DNA of 28,294 nucleotides, taken from NCBI GenBank assembly GCA_003250135.1, contig QKHF01000012.1:1-28294 (forward strand), written 5' to 3'. Made by a program: the position numbers and the translations under genes. Under the pieces are notes generated by a model, which made no database searches, had not been told where the DNA came from, and was given only the letters and a program-made list of their open reading frames with translations. The stretch comes from Paracoccaceae bacterium (GTDB lineage Bacteria > Pseudomonadota > Alphaproteobacteria > Rhodobacterales > Rhodobacteraceae). This document shows, piece after piece, positions 7,365-15,463 of this stretch; the stretch's first letter is position 1, and every line of letters starts with the position of its first letter.

Positions 7365-8639
7365 ATGACCATCATTTCATCCGTCGTCGGCCGAGAGATC
7401 CTCGACAGCCGCGGCAATCCGACCGTTGAGGTCGAGGTGACTCTGGAAGACGGCGGCTTCGGCCGCGCGGCCGTGCCGTCCGGCGCCTCGACCGGCGCGC
7501 ATGAAGCGGTGGAACTGCGCGACGGTGGCGACCGCTACAAAGGCAAGGGGGTGCTGAAGGCGGTCGAGTCGGTTAACGGCGAGATCCAGACCGCGATCGC
7601 CGGCATGGACTCCGTCGATCAGCTCGCGGTCGACCGTGCGATGATCGATTTGGACGGCACCCCTAACAAGGGGCGCCTGGGCGCCAACGCGATCCTCGGC
7701 GCATCCATGGCGGTCGCGAAGGCGGCCGCGAACAGCATCGGCCTGCCGCTTTACCGCTATGTCGGGGGTGTCGGCGCCCGTGTTCTGCCGGTGCCGATGA
7801 TGAACATCATTAATGGCGGCGAACACGCGGACAACCCGATCGACTTCCAGGAGTTCATGATCATGCCGGTGGCGGCAGAGAGCATCGCCGACGCCGTGCG
7901 CATTGGCTCGGAAATATTTCATACGCTGAAGAAGGAGCTGTCCGCTGCCGGGCATAACACCAATGTCGGCGACGAGGGCGGATTCGCGCCGAACATCGGA
8001 TCCACCGTGGAGGCGTTGGAGTTCATCATGAAGGCCGTCGAGAAGGCGGGCTACAAGCCGGGCGATGAGGTGTATCTGGCCATGGACGCCGCCTCGACCG
8101 AGTTCTACTCGGACGGCGTCTACAACCTGAAGGGCGAAGGCCGGAAGCTCTCGTCGGATGAAATGGCCGCCTATCTCGCCGATCTTGTCGACCGCTTCCC
8201 GATCATCTCGATTGAAGACGGCATGGCCGAGGATGACTGGGAAGGCTGGAAAGCGGTGACCGACCTGATTGGCGGCCGTTGCCAGCTGGTCGGCGACGAT
8301 CTCTTCGTCACCAACTCGGCGCGGCTAGCCGACGGCATCGCCAAAGGCGCGGCCAACTCGATCCTCGTCAAGGTGAATCAGATCGGCTCGCTGTCCGAGA
8401 CGCTGGAGGCGGTCGAGATGGCGCATCGCGCCGGCTACACCGCGGTTATGTCGCACCGCTCGGGCGAGACCGAGGACGCGACCATCGCCGACCTCGCCGT
8501 GGCGACCAACTGCGGCCAGATCAAGACCGGCTCGCTGGCGCGCTCAGACCGTCTGGCGAAGTACAACCAACTCATCCGCATCGAGCAGGAGCTCGGCGAC
8601 GTCGCGGCCTACGCCGGCCGCGGCATCCTGCGCCGCTGA
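7365..8639 (+). CDS. eno: Enolase
   Basis: This 424-residue protein, at the usual length, converts 2-phosphoglycerate to PEP with Mg2+. It begins with REILDSRGNPTVEVEV and PSGASTGAHEAVELRDG (substrate loop). HNTNVGDEGGFAPN holds the acid residue E204, and ILVKVNQIGSLSET, the family signature, holds the catalytic base K336. SHRSGETED follows. I chose ATG 7365 because GGGAGGG at 7354-7360 precedes it and the N-terminus then matches the family; the frame stays open upstream into gap but that part is unrelated. The pyk start is 17 bases downstream of the stop, so the two are almost certainly co-transcribed. Confidence 0.97.
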   Translation: MTIISSVVGREILDSRGNPTVEVEVTLEDGGFGRAAVPSGASTGAHEAVELRDGGDRYKGKGVLKAVESVNGEIQTAIAGMDSVDQLAVDRAMIDLDGTPNKGRLGANAILGASMAVAKAAANSIGLPLYRYVGGVGARVLPVPMMNIINGGEHADNPIDFQEFMIMPVAAESIADAVRIGSEIFHTLKKELSAAGHNTNVGDEGGFAPNIGSTVEALEFIMKAVEKAGYKPGDEVYLAMDAASTEFYSDGVYNLKGEGRKLSSDEMAAYLADLVDRFPIISIEDGMAEDDWEGWKAVTDLIGGRCQLVGDDLFVTNSARLADGIAKGAANSILVKVNQIGSLSETLEAVEMAHRAGYTAVMSHRSGETEDATIADLAVATNCGQIKTGSLARSDRLAKYNQLIRIEQELGDVAAYAGRGILRR

Positions 8640-8656
8640 GGGGAGACGCTGAGAAC

Positions 8657-10087
8657 ATGCCACGTAAAGTCAAGATTCTGGCCACGCTCGGCCCTGCATC
8701 CTCCAGCAAGGAGATGATCCGGACGCTGGTCGAAACAGGTGCGAACGCGTTCCGCCTGAACATGAGCCACGGCTCCCACGAGGAGACCGCGACCCGGCAC
8801 CGCTACATCCGCGAGGTCGAGGCCGAACTCGGCTGGCCGATCTCCATTCTCGCCGACCTGCAGGGACCGAAGTTGCGCGTCGGCGTGTTCGCCGACGGCC
8901 CCGTCTTGCTGCGGGAGGGCGCGAAGTTCCGCCTCGACTTGGACGACGCGCCGGGCGACGCGACCCGGGTGCAGTTGCCGCACCCCGAGATCTTCGCCGC
9001 CCTCGTGCCCGGCGCAAACCTGCTGGTGAATGACGGAAAGATCCGCCTGCGCGTCGACGAGGTGTCGGACAGCCACGCGGTCACGACCGTGATCGTGGGC
9101 GGCGAAATCTCGAACCGCAAGGGCGTCAACGTGCCCGACGTTGTGCTGCCTTTGGCGGCGCTCACCGAAAAGGACCGCAGCGACCTGGAGTTCGTCTGCG
9201 AGTTGGGCGTCGACTGGCTGGCCCTCTCCTTCGTGCAGCGGGCCGAGGATGTTCTGGAGGCGAAGGCCCTCTGCCGCGGCCGCGCCGCAGTGATCGCCAA
9301 GATCGAGAAGCCGGCGGCCGTCGCGGCGATCGACGCGATCCTCGAGGCGACCGACGGCATCATGGTGGCGCGCGGCGACCTGGGCGTCGAACTGCCGGTC
9401 GCCCAAGTGCCGCCTGTTCAGAAGGACCTGGTGGCGAAGTCTCGCAAGGCCGGCAAGCCGGTGATTGTCGCCACCCAGATGCTCGAGAGCATGATCGAGT
9501 CGCCCGTGCCGACGCGCGCCGAGGTCTCGGACGTGGCGAACGCGATCTACGATGGCGCGGATGCCGTGATGCTGTCGGCTGAATCGGCCGCAGGCGGCTA
9601 TCCGCGAGAGGCCGTCGCGACCATGGCCGAGGTGACGCGGACCGTCGAGGCGGACCACCGCTATCAGGACGGGCTCGACGCCTCCCGCGCAGCGGCGTCG
9701 CCAACGGTCGAGGACGCGATCGCAACCGCGGCCCGAGAAGTCGCCGAGACCGTGCAGGTGAAGGCGATCTGCACCTTCACCGCCTCGGGAGCGACCGCCA
9801 TGCGCGTGTCGCGGGAGCGCCCGCGCGTACCGATCGCGGCCCTCACCCCGAATGTGGGCGTGGCGCGGCGGCTGTCGCTGGTCTGGGGGCTGCGCTGCAC
9901 GGTGACCGGCGAGGCCAGCCGCTTCCGCGACGCGGTCGGCATGGCCGTGGAGTCGGCAGAGGCGGTGGGTCTGGCCAAGAAGGGCGATCTGGTGGTGGTG
10001 ACCGCGGGCGTGCCTCTGAACGTCACTGGCACGACCAATATTCTCCGCGTCGCCAAGGTGGGAGAAAGCCTCAGTGACCGGGAATGA
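8657..10087 (+). CDS. pyk: Pyruvate kinase
   Basis: This 476-residue enzyme makes pyruvate and ATP from PEP and ADP. KILATLGPASSS (about 6-17), FRLNMSHGSHE and LADLQGPKLRVG start the barrel. The lid domain (about 68-165) follows. IEKPAAVAAIDAIL carries the catalytic lysine, DGIMVARGDLGVELP the metal ligands, and VIVATQMLESMIESPVPTRAEVSDVANAI the signature helix. The C-terminal allosteric domain (about 345-476) is complete. ATG 8657 is chosen for its match to the family start, with GGGGAG just upstream; the frame is open much further up but only as a shadow of eno. Two hairpins follow the stop, the second a good intrinsic terminator. This suggests pyk ends the glycolytic transcript. Confidence 0.96.
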   Translation: MPRKVKILATLGPASSSKEMIRTLVETGANAFRLNMSHGSHEETATRHRYIREVEAELGWPISILADLQGPKLRVGVFADGPVLLREGAKFRLDLDDAPGDATRVQLPHPEIFAALVPGANLLVNDGKIRLRVDEVSDSHAVTTVIVGGEISNRKGVNVPDVVLPLAALTEKDRSDLEFVCELGVDWLALSFVQRAEDVLEAKALCRGRAAVIAKIEKPAAVAAIDAILEATDGIMVARGDLGVELPVAQVPPVQKDLVAKSRKAGKPVIVATQMLESMIESPVPTRAEVSDVANAIYDGADAVMLSAESAAGGYPREAVATMAEVTRTVEADHRYQDGLDASRAAASPTVEDAIATAAREVAETVQVKAICTFTASGATAMRVSRERPRVPIAALTPNVGVARRLSLVWGLRCTVTGEASRFRDAVGMAVESAEAVGLAKKGDLVVVTAGVPLNVTGTTNILRVAKVGESLSDRE

Positions 10088-10108
10088 CCGCGGGAGTCCT
10101 TCCCGCGG
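10088..10108 (+). terminator. Hairpin immediately after the pyk stop
   Basis: CCGCGGGA (10088-10095) pairs perfectly with TCCCGCGG (10101-10108), starting at the base after the pyk stop codon. There is no T-run; it may protect the transcript end or work with the next hairpin. Confidence 0.45.
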
Positions 10109-10155
10109 CTGACGCGCGTGGCCCTGACCAAGTCACGCGATCTCCCCAACTGCAC

Positions 10156-10181
10156 CCCGGGCCTTCGGGTCCGGGCCTTTT
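10156..10181 (+). terminator. Intrinsic terminator with TTCG tetraloop after pyk
   Basis: CCCGGGCC (10156-10163) and GGTCCGGG (10168-10175) form an 8-bp stem with one G-T wobble, closed by TTCG, the extra-stable C(UUCG)G loop in RNA. CCTTTT follows. This is the best intrinsic terminator in the window and should separate the glycolytic genes from ppc. Confidence 0.7.
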
Positions 10182-10337
10182 GGGGTCCTGCCCGCCAACC
10201 CCACACAAGGCACGCTGTTTCCAACGCAGTCGCGTTTCGTCTGTTAGCCTCTCGGCGACAATTGTTTCGTCAGCACAACGAACCGAGGTGATCATCGTGT
10301 CAGCCAATAAATCGACCGCCCAGGGGGAAATACAATC

Positions 10338-13043
10338 ATGACAACTGATGTTGCGCCTGAGACAAGCAGTGGGCCAAACGCTTCGCTGTTTCGCGCGTCG
10401 AACGATCTGAAGTTTCTGGGCGAGGTCCTTGGCGAGACGGTGCGAGAACATTGTGGCGAGGATGTCTTTGCGGCGGTCGAAACGCTCCGCGCCCATTCGA
10501 TCGATCTCAGAAAAGGCGATGGCGAAGACAGTCTGCGCGCGTTGAAGGCGACGCTGGCCAGGCTTTCCTCGGACGATCTGGAACTCGCGCTGCGAAGCTT
10601 CACTTACTTCCTGCATCTCAGCAACCTCCTGCAATCTGAAGGGATCGGCGCGCAAAAGGCCGAAGGCTCCAGTCGGCAGGAGTTTCTGACCCGACTCCGC
10701 GAAGCCTCGGCGGTTGAAAAGGCGACGCTGCGCGATCTTATTTCCGACATTCTGGTGATGCCGGTTCTGACCGCGCATCCGACCGAGATCAGGCGCCAGA
10801 GCACAATCCGCGCCGAGGCCGCCATCGCCGCGATGTTTCAGGATCAGTTTGGGGACAATCCGTCGGAAAACGACGAGACGCGCGCAGGGATCGCTCGGGA
10901 AATGCTGATCCTTTGGCACACGAGACTGCAGCGACAGACCAAACAGACGGTGCTGTGCGAGATTGATAACGGCGTCGCGGTCACCTCGACAGTTCTGGTC
11001 CCTGCGATCACGGAGTTCCTAACGGAGTTGGACGCCGCGTTGCAGGACAGCGGGATCGATTGGTCCGCCTTTGGCATGCCGCCCGCGCTTCGCGTCGGCA
11101 GCTGGATCGGCGGAGACCGAGACGGCAATCCGTTCGTAACAGCGGACACGATGCGGTACGCGCTGGAAGTCCAGAGCAACGCGATTTTCGATTTCTACAG
11201 GGAGGAGTTGCGACTACTCGAATCGGAGCTCTCTCTTTCAGCCGACCTCGTCGCGGTCACGAATGAACTGAATGAGTTGGGCGCGAGCGAAGCCGCCAAT
11301 CCATTGTTCGCGGGCGAACCTTATCGGCGCGCGATCCGCCATATTCGCCGCCGCCTGCAGGCGACCGGAGACGGCGCGCGCGAAAGCCTCGACGCGCCGC
11401 CCTATGCGTCGCCGGAAGAGTTCTCTCAGGATCTTGGCGTCGTTCGCGACTCGCTCTGCCGCGGCCGAGCCGGACGCCTGATCGGCGGACGGTTGGGGCG
11501 GCTTCATTACGCGGTCGCGTGTTTCGGATTCCACCTCATGAGCCTGGACATGCGCCAGAATTCGAAGATTCACGAAGCGACGATCACAGAACTCTTTGCG
11601 GCTGTGGACGTCACATCAGATTACAAGTCGCTGTCCGAAGAAGAGCGGATCGTTTTGTTGCGAAATGAGCTGTCGACGCCGCGCAGCCTGATTCGGGCGA
11701 ACTGGCAATACTCGGACAAGACAGATTCGGAACTGAAAATTTTCGCCGCCGCCGCCGAGGCCCGTCGCCGACTCGGCGCTGGCGTGATCACGACCAGCAT
11801 CATTTCGAATACGGAAAGCTGCTCCGACCTTTTGGAGCTTGCCGTGCTGCTGAAGCAATTCGGCCTGTTCGGAGCGGAGGCGCAAAATCCCGTAAACATC
11901 GCGCCGCTCCTCGAAACCATCGGCGATCTTCGCCGAAGCGAGTCGATCATGACGGCGTTGTTTGGCCTACCAGAGTATCGCGTGGCGTTCGAGCGCGGGA
12001 GCGCGGTGCAGGAGATCATGCTCGGCTACTCGGACAGCAACAAGGATGGCGGCATCACCACCTCCCGCTGGGAGGTGTATAAGGCCGAGTCGAACCTGAC
12101 GAAGGTCCTCAACAGCCTCGGCGTCGATCTGCGGTTTTTCCACGGGCGAGGCGGATCGATCGGCCGGGGCGGCGTGTCCAGCCGCGACGCGATCCTGGCG
12201 CAGCCAGAAGGCGCCACCGCGAACGAGGTCAAGATCACGGAACAGGGAGAGGTCATCTCGCGCCGTTACGGCACAGTGGATCACGCCAAGGAGCATTTCT
12301 CCGTTCTCGTCTCGTCCATGGTCGAGGTGAAGACCGACCCGAAAACACATGATGCTGAAACGGCGGACTCTCAGGCGCTGATGGAAACGATCTCCGACGC
12401 AGCATATGGCGCGTATCGTGACCTCGTGGCCGGCGAGAAGGACTTTCCCACCTTCTTCCGCCAATCAACCATCGTCGATGCTATCGCCGATCTGAATCTG
12501 GGCTCTCGCCCCGTCTCCCGCGGCAGTATCAGTTCTCTCGCCGACCTGCGCGCCATTCCCTGGGTTTTCAGTTGGGCGCAATGCCGTCTGATGCTGCCGG
12601 GCTGGTACGGTTTCGGGTCGGGCGTGAAAGCGGCTCTCAACGCGCCTGGCGTCGATGAGGCCCGGCTTCAGGCGCTCTACCGCGATTGGCCGTTTTTCCG
12701 CACTCTGGTGGACAGCATCCGGATGGCGCTCGAGAAAACGGACCTCTCCATCGGCCTGCAGTACGCCGATCTCGTGGAGGACAAGAACCTACGAGATCGT
12801 GTGACGGAGAAAATCACCGCTGAGTGGAAAGCCACCACACACGCGATTCTGAACATCACCGGCTGTAAAAGCGCCGCCGCCGTCACCGGATTTGAATATC
12901 GCCGCGCTTATGTGGACCCGCTGAATTACGCTCAGATTGACCTGCTGCGGCGGCGGCGAGAGACGCAAGGCGTCCCGGCGGAGCGAGACGCGCTTCTGCT
13001 CACAATCAACGGAATCGCCTCTGGGTTGCAGGCGACGGGTTGA
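10338..13043 (+). CDS. ppc: Phosphoenolpyruvate carboxylase
   Basis: This 901-residue protein (E. coli, 883) adds bicarbonate to PEP to give oxaloacetate. Catalytic motifs are intact: VLTAHPTEIRRQST with H147, RVGSWIGGDRDGNPFVTA, GYSDSNKDGG with K569, FFHGRGGSIGRGG with R604, and FSWAQCRLMLPGWYGFGSG. For the aspartate-inhibition site known from E. coli (K773, R832, R587, N881), the Lys (EKTDL), the Arg (YRRAYVDPLN) and R604 are kept. The C-terminus, however, reads LQATG instead of RNTG, so the Asn is Ala899. Feedback inhibition may be altered. ATG 10338 has AGGGGGA upstream (about 10319-10325). It lies 250 bases after pyk, past a terminator, so it probably has its own promoter. With pyc reduced to a remnant, this may be the main route to oxaloacetate. 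Confidence 0.97.
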   Translation: MTTDVAPETSSGPNASLFRASNDLKFLGEVLGETVREHCGEDVFAAVETLRAHSIDLRKGDGEDSLRALKATLARLSSDDLELALRSFTYFLHLSNLLQSEGIGAQKAEGSSRQEFLTRLREASAVEKATLRDLISDILVMPVLTAHPTEIRRQSTIRAEAAIAAMFQDQFGDNPSENDETRAGIAREMLILWHTRLQRQTKQTVLCEIDNGVAVTSTVLVPAITEFLTELDAALQDSGIDWSAFGMPPALRVGSWIGGDRDGNPFVTADTMRYALEVQSNAIFDFYREELRLLESELSLSADLVAVTNELNELGASEAANPLFAGEPYRRAIRHIRRRLQATGDGARESLDAPPYASPEEFSQDLGVVRDSLCRGRAGRLIGGRLGRLHYAVACFGFHLMSLDMRQNSKIHEATITELFAAVDVTSDYKSLSEEERIVLLRNELSTPRSLIRANWQYSDKTDSELKIFAAAAEARRRLGAGVITTSIISNTESCSDLLELAVLLKQFGLFGAEAQNPVNIAPLLETIGDLRRSESIMTALFGLPEYRVAFERGSAVQEIMLGYSDSNKDGGITTSRWEVYKAESNLTKVLNSLGVDLRFFHGRGGSIGRGGVSSRDAILAQPEGATANEVKITEQGEVISRRYGTVDHAKEHFSVLVSSMVEVKTDPKTHDAETADSQALMETISDAAYGAYRDLVAGEKDFPTFFRQSTIVDAIADLNLGSRPVSRGSISSLADLRAIPWVFSWAQCRLMLPGWYGFGSGVKAALNAPGVDEARLQALYRDWPFFRTLVDSIRMALEKTDLSIGLQYADLVEDKNLRDRVTEKITAEWKATTHAILNITGCKSAAAVTGFEYRRAYVDPLNYAQIDLLRRRRETQGVPAERDALLLTINGIASGLQATG

Positions 13044-13360
13044 TCTGTGCGAGGATCCGTCATGTTTGGCGTTGTCAGAGCGAGAGGTGCTGGCATATGT
13101 GGACGTCACCGGTTCTGCACGGCAGATGATCTGCGGCCTGGTTCTGAAACCGCGAAAATGCTTCGATTTTCTCATGCAAGGATTCTACTCGGCCGCCCGG
13201 CCCGGCTCGATTGCGCCAAATTGGCGCCATCTATTATAGAGCGAGCCGTCCAGGACGGTCTTCGCCCCACGACCGCAATGACTGAAATCCTGCACTCTTG
13301 CGCTCGCAGAGCCGCGTCGTAGTGCATATCAACTTCAATAAATCTCTAAACTGCAGTTCT
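13044..13360. other. Gene-free spacer between ppc and glgX
   Basis: These 317 bases hold no gene I can support. Short open frames run through it without ribosome binding sites or family resemblance. It contains two tight palindromes around a possible -10 hexamer (13211-13258, listed separately), so it probably carries the promoter for the glgX-malQ transcript. Confidence 0.45.
13211..13258 (+). promoter_or_regulatory. Candidate promoter with two palindromes upstream of glgX
   Basis: GCGCCAA (13213-13219), one central A, then TTGGCGC (13221-13227) form a near-perfect palindrome. TATTAT at 13233-13238 resembles a -10 hexamer, with TTGCGC at 13211-13216 as a weak -35 at 16-base spacing. CCGTCC (13246-13251), one A, then GGACGG (13253-13258) form a second palindrome at the expected transcription start. 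This layout suits a repressor operator overlapping a promoter, but that is inference. No regulator gene lies beside it. Confidence 0.35.
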
Positions 13361-15463
13361 ATGGAACTGTCGACCCTTAGGGCAGGGCTGCCTTACCCGA
13401 TGGGAGCCACCTTCGACGGCGATGGCGTCAATTTCGCCGTCTTCTCGGAGAACGCTCAGCGCATTGAGCTTTGCCTCTTTTCAAAGGATGGTCGCATCGA
13501 GGCGGCCCGCATCGCGCTGCCCGAGCGCACCGGCCCGGTCTGGCACGGCTACGTCCCAGGATTGCGACCGGGCGCACTCTACGGTTATCGGGCGCACGGC
13601 CCCTATGAGCCGGCCCGGGGGCATCGATTTAATCCCAACAAGCTCCTGCTCGACCCCTATGCGCGGCGTTTCTCGGGCAGCTGGATGCGCGACAAGGCGC
13701 TGCTCGGCTATGACCCCGACCACCCCGACCGGGACGTCTCGCTCAGCCTTCTGGACAGTGCGCCGTTCGCGCCGCGCGCCGTCGTCGTCGAGCCGGCGGA
13801 GCCGGCCGCCCGCTCCCCAAGACCGTCGCGCGATCGGAGCGAGACAGTCATATACGAAGCCCACATCAAGGGATTGACCAAAAGATTCCCTGGCGTTCCG
13901 GCGAACCTGCGCGGGACTTATGACGCCTTGGCGAGCGACGCAATTCTGGATCACCTCCTGTCGCTGGGGGTGACGGCGGTCGAACTGCTGCCGGTGCACT
14001 CCTTCTACGACGAGCAGTTCCTCCTGAAAAAGGGCCTCAGCAACTACTGGGGGTACAATTCCATTGGCTTCTTCGCGCTCGAGCCTCGCTACATGGGCCC
14101 CGGTGGCGAAGTTAGTTTCCAGCGGATGGTCGACAGGCTCCACTCCGCTGGTCTCGAGGTCATTCTGGACGTTGTCTACAACCACACCGCCGAGGGCAAT
14201 CAGATGGGGCCCACGCTCTCCTTCCGCGGCCTCGACAACGCATCCTACTATAGGCTGCAACCCGGTCAACGGCGCTACTACATCAACGACACCGGATGCG
14301 GAAACACGCTCAACATCGCTCATCCCTATGTCCTCAGGTTGGTGATGGACAGCCTTCGCTACTGGGTGTCGGTCATGGGCGTGGACGGGTTCCGGTTCGA
14401 TCTCGCCACCGCTCTCGGCCGAGAGGAGCACGGCTACACGCAGACCTGTGGGTTCTTCGACGCCCTGCGGCAGGACCCCGCACTCGCCGGCGTCAAGCTG
14501 ATCGCCGAGCCTTGGGACGTCGGGCCGGGCGGCTATCGCGTCGGCGAGTTCCCGCCTGAGTTCGCGGAATGGAACGACGGCTATCGGGACTGTGTCCGGC
14601 GGTTCTGGCGGGGCGCGGCGCATTCGGCGCAGGACCTCGCTGGCCGGCTGCTCGGCTCCGCGTCGGATTTCGATCGTCCGGGGCGCGGCGCCTTCAGTTC
14701 CGTAAACATGATAACCGCCCATGATGGCTTCACTCTGGCCGACGTCACGAGCTATGATGAGAAGCGCAATGAAGCCAACGGCGAAAACAACGCCGATGGC
14801 CACCACGCCAACCACAGCGATAATTGTGGCGTCGAAGGGCCAACCGACGACCCGAAAGTGCTGTCGCGCCGCGCCCGCCGACAGCGGAACATGCTGGCGA
14901 CGCTGTTCCTGTCGCAGGGAACACCGATGCTGCTGGCCGGCGACGAGATTGGCCACTCGCAACAGGGCAACAACAACGCCTATTGCCAGGACAACGAAAT
15001 CACCTGGCTCGACTGGGAGAACGGCGATCAGGCGCTGCTGGCATTCACTCGCCGCCTGATCGCGTTTCGGCAAGCGCATCCGGTCCTGCGGCAACCGCAA
15101 TTTCTGCATGCGCGCCCTCGCGAGTCGGATGGCGAGCAAGATGTCCGCTGGAGGTCGTTCGGTGGCGAGCCGGTGAACTGGCGCGACCCAAGCCTCGACG
15201 GGTTCTGCCTCACCCTGCGGGGGTCTGCCGAGGCGCCCGCCTATCTGAAGACCGACGACGCCGTTTTCATCGCCATCAATGGCGGCGTTCGTCCCGCAAA
15301 GGTTAAGCTGCCGGACGCGCCCCAGGGACGGCTCTGGGTGCGAGAGATCGACACTGCTTCGCCCGAGTCCCCACGTGTCGTCTGCGAACCCGAATGGCCG
15401 CAACATGTCGATGCGCACGCGGTGGTCGCATACTGGCTGCAAGCCCGGGGTGACGCAGGATGA
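13361..15463 (+). CDS. glgX: Glycogen debranching enzyme (isoamylase type)
   Basis: This 700-residue member of glycoside hydrolase family 13 hydrolyses alpha-1,6 links in phosphorylase-trimmed glycogen, releasing short maltodextrins. The N-terminal CBM48 domain (about 1-110) starts with LPYPMGATFDGDGVNFAVFS. The catalytic barrel has VVYNHTAEGN (about 270), GVDGFRFDLATALGR with nucleophile D347, IAEPWDVG with acid E383, and NMITAHDGFTL with H454-D455. The C-terminal beta domain is complete. The start is uncertain: ATG 13361 matches the family N-terminus but has no clear ribosome binding site, while GTG 13322 and TTG 13298 would add 13 or 21 unrelated residues. It overlaps malQ by four bases (ATGA), so the two are translationally coupled. 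Confidence 0.94.
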   Translation: MELSTLRAGLPYPMGATFDGDGVNFAVFSENAQRIELCLFSKDGRIEAARIALPERTGPVWHGYVPGLRPGALYGYRAHGPYEPARGHRFNPNKLLLDPYARRFSGSWMRDKALLGYDPDHPDRDVSLSLLDSAPFAPRAVVVEPAEPAARSPRPSRDRSETVIYEAHIKGLTKRFPGVPANLRGTYDALASDAILDHLLSLGVTAVELLPVHSFYDEQFLLKKGLSNYWGYNSIGFFALEPRYMGPGGEVSFQRMVDRLHSAGLEVILDVVYNHTAEGNQMGPTLSFRGLDNASYYRLQPGQRRYYINDTGCGNTLNIAHPYVLRLVMDSLRYWVSVMGVDGFRFDLATALGREEHGYTQTCGFFDALRQDPALAGVKLIAEPWDVGPGGYRVGEFPPEFAEWNDGYRDCVRRFWRGAAHSAQDLAGRLLGSASDFDRPGRGAFSSVNMITAHDGFTLADVTSYDEKRNEANGENNADGHHANHSDNCGVEGPTDDPKVLSRRARRQRNMLATLFLSQGTPMLLAGDEIGHSQQGNNNAYCQDNEITWLDWENGDQALLAFTRRLIAFRQAHPVLRQPQFLHARPRESDGEQDVRWRSFGGEPVNWRDPSLDGFCLTLRGSAEAPAYLKTDDAVFIAINGGVRPAKVKLPDAPQGRLWVREIDTASPESPRVVCEPEWPQHVDAHAVVAYWLQARGDAG

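Noticed and set aside
8279..8656. Upstream extension of the pyruvate kinase frame
   Set aside because: It overlaps eno in another frame, and the family N-terminus begins at 8657 with a ribosome binding site.
13047..13322. 91-codon open frame in the ppc-glgX spacer
   Set aside because: No start signal, no recognisable motif, and it overlaps the candidate promoter palindromes.
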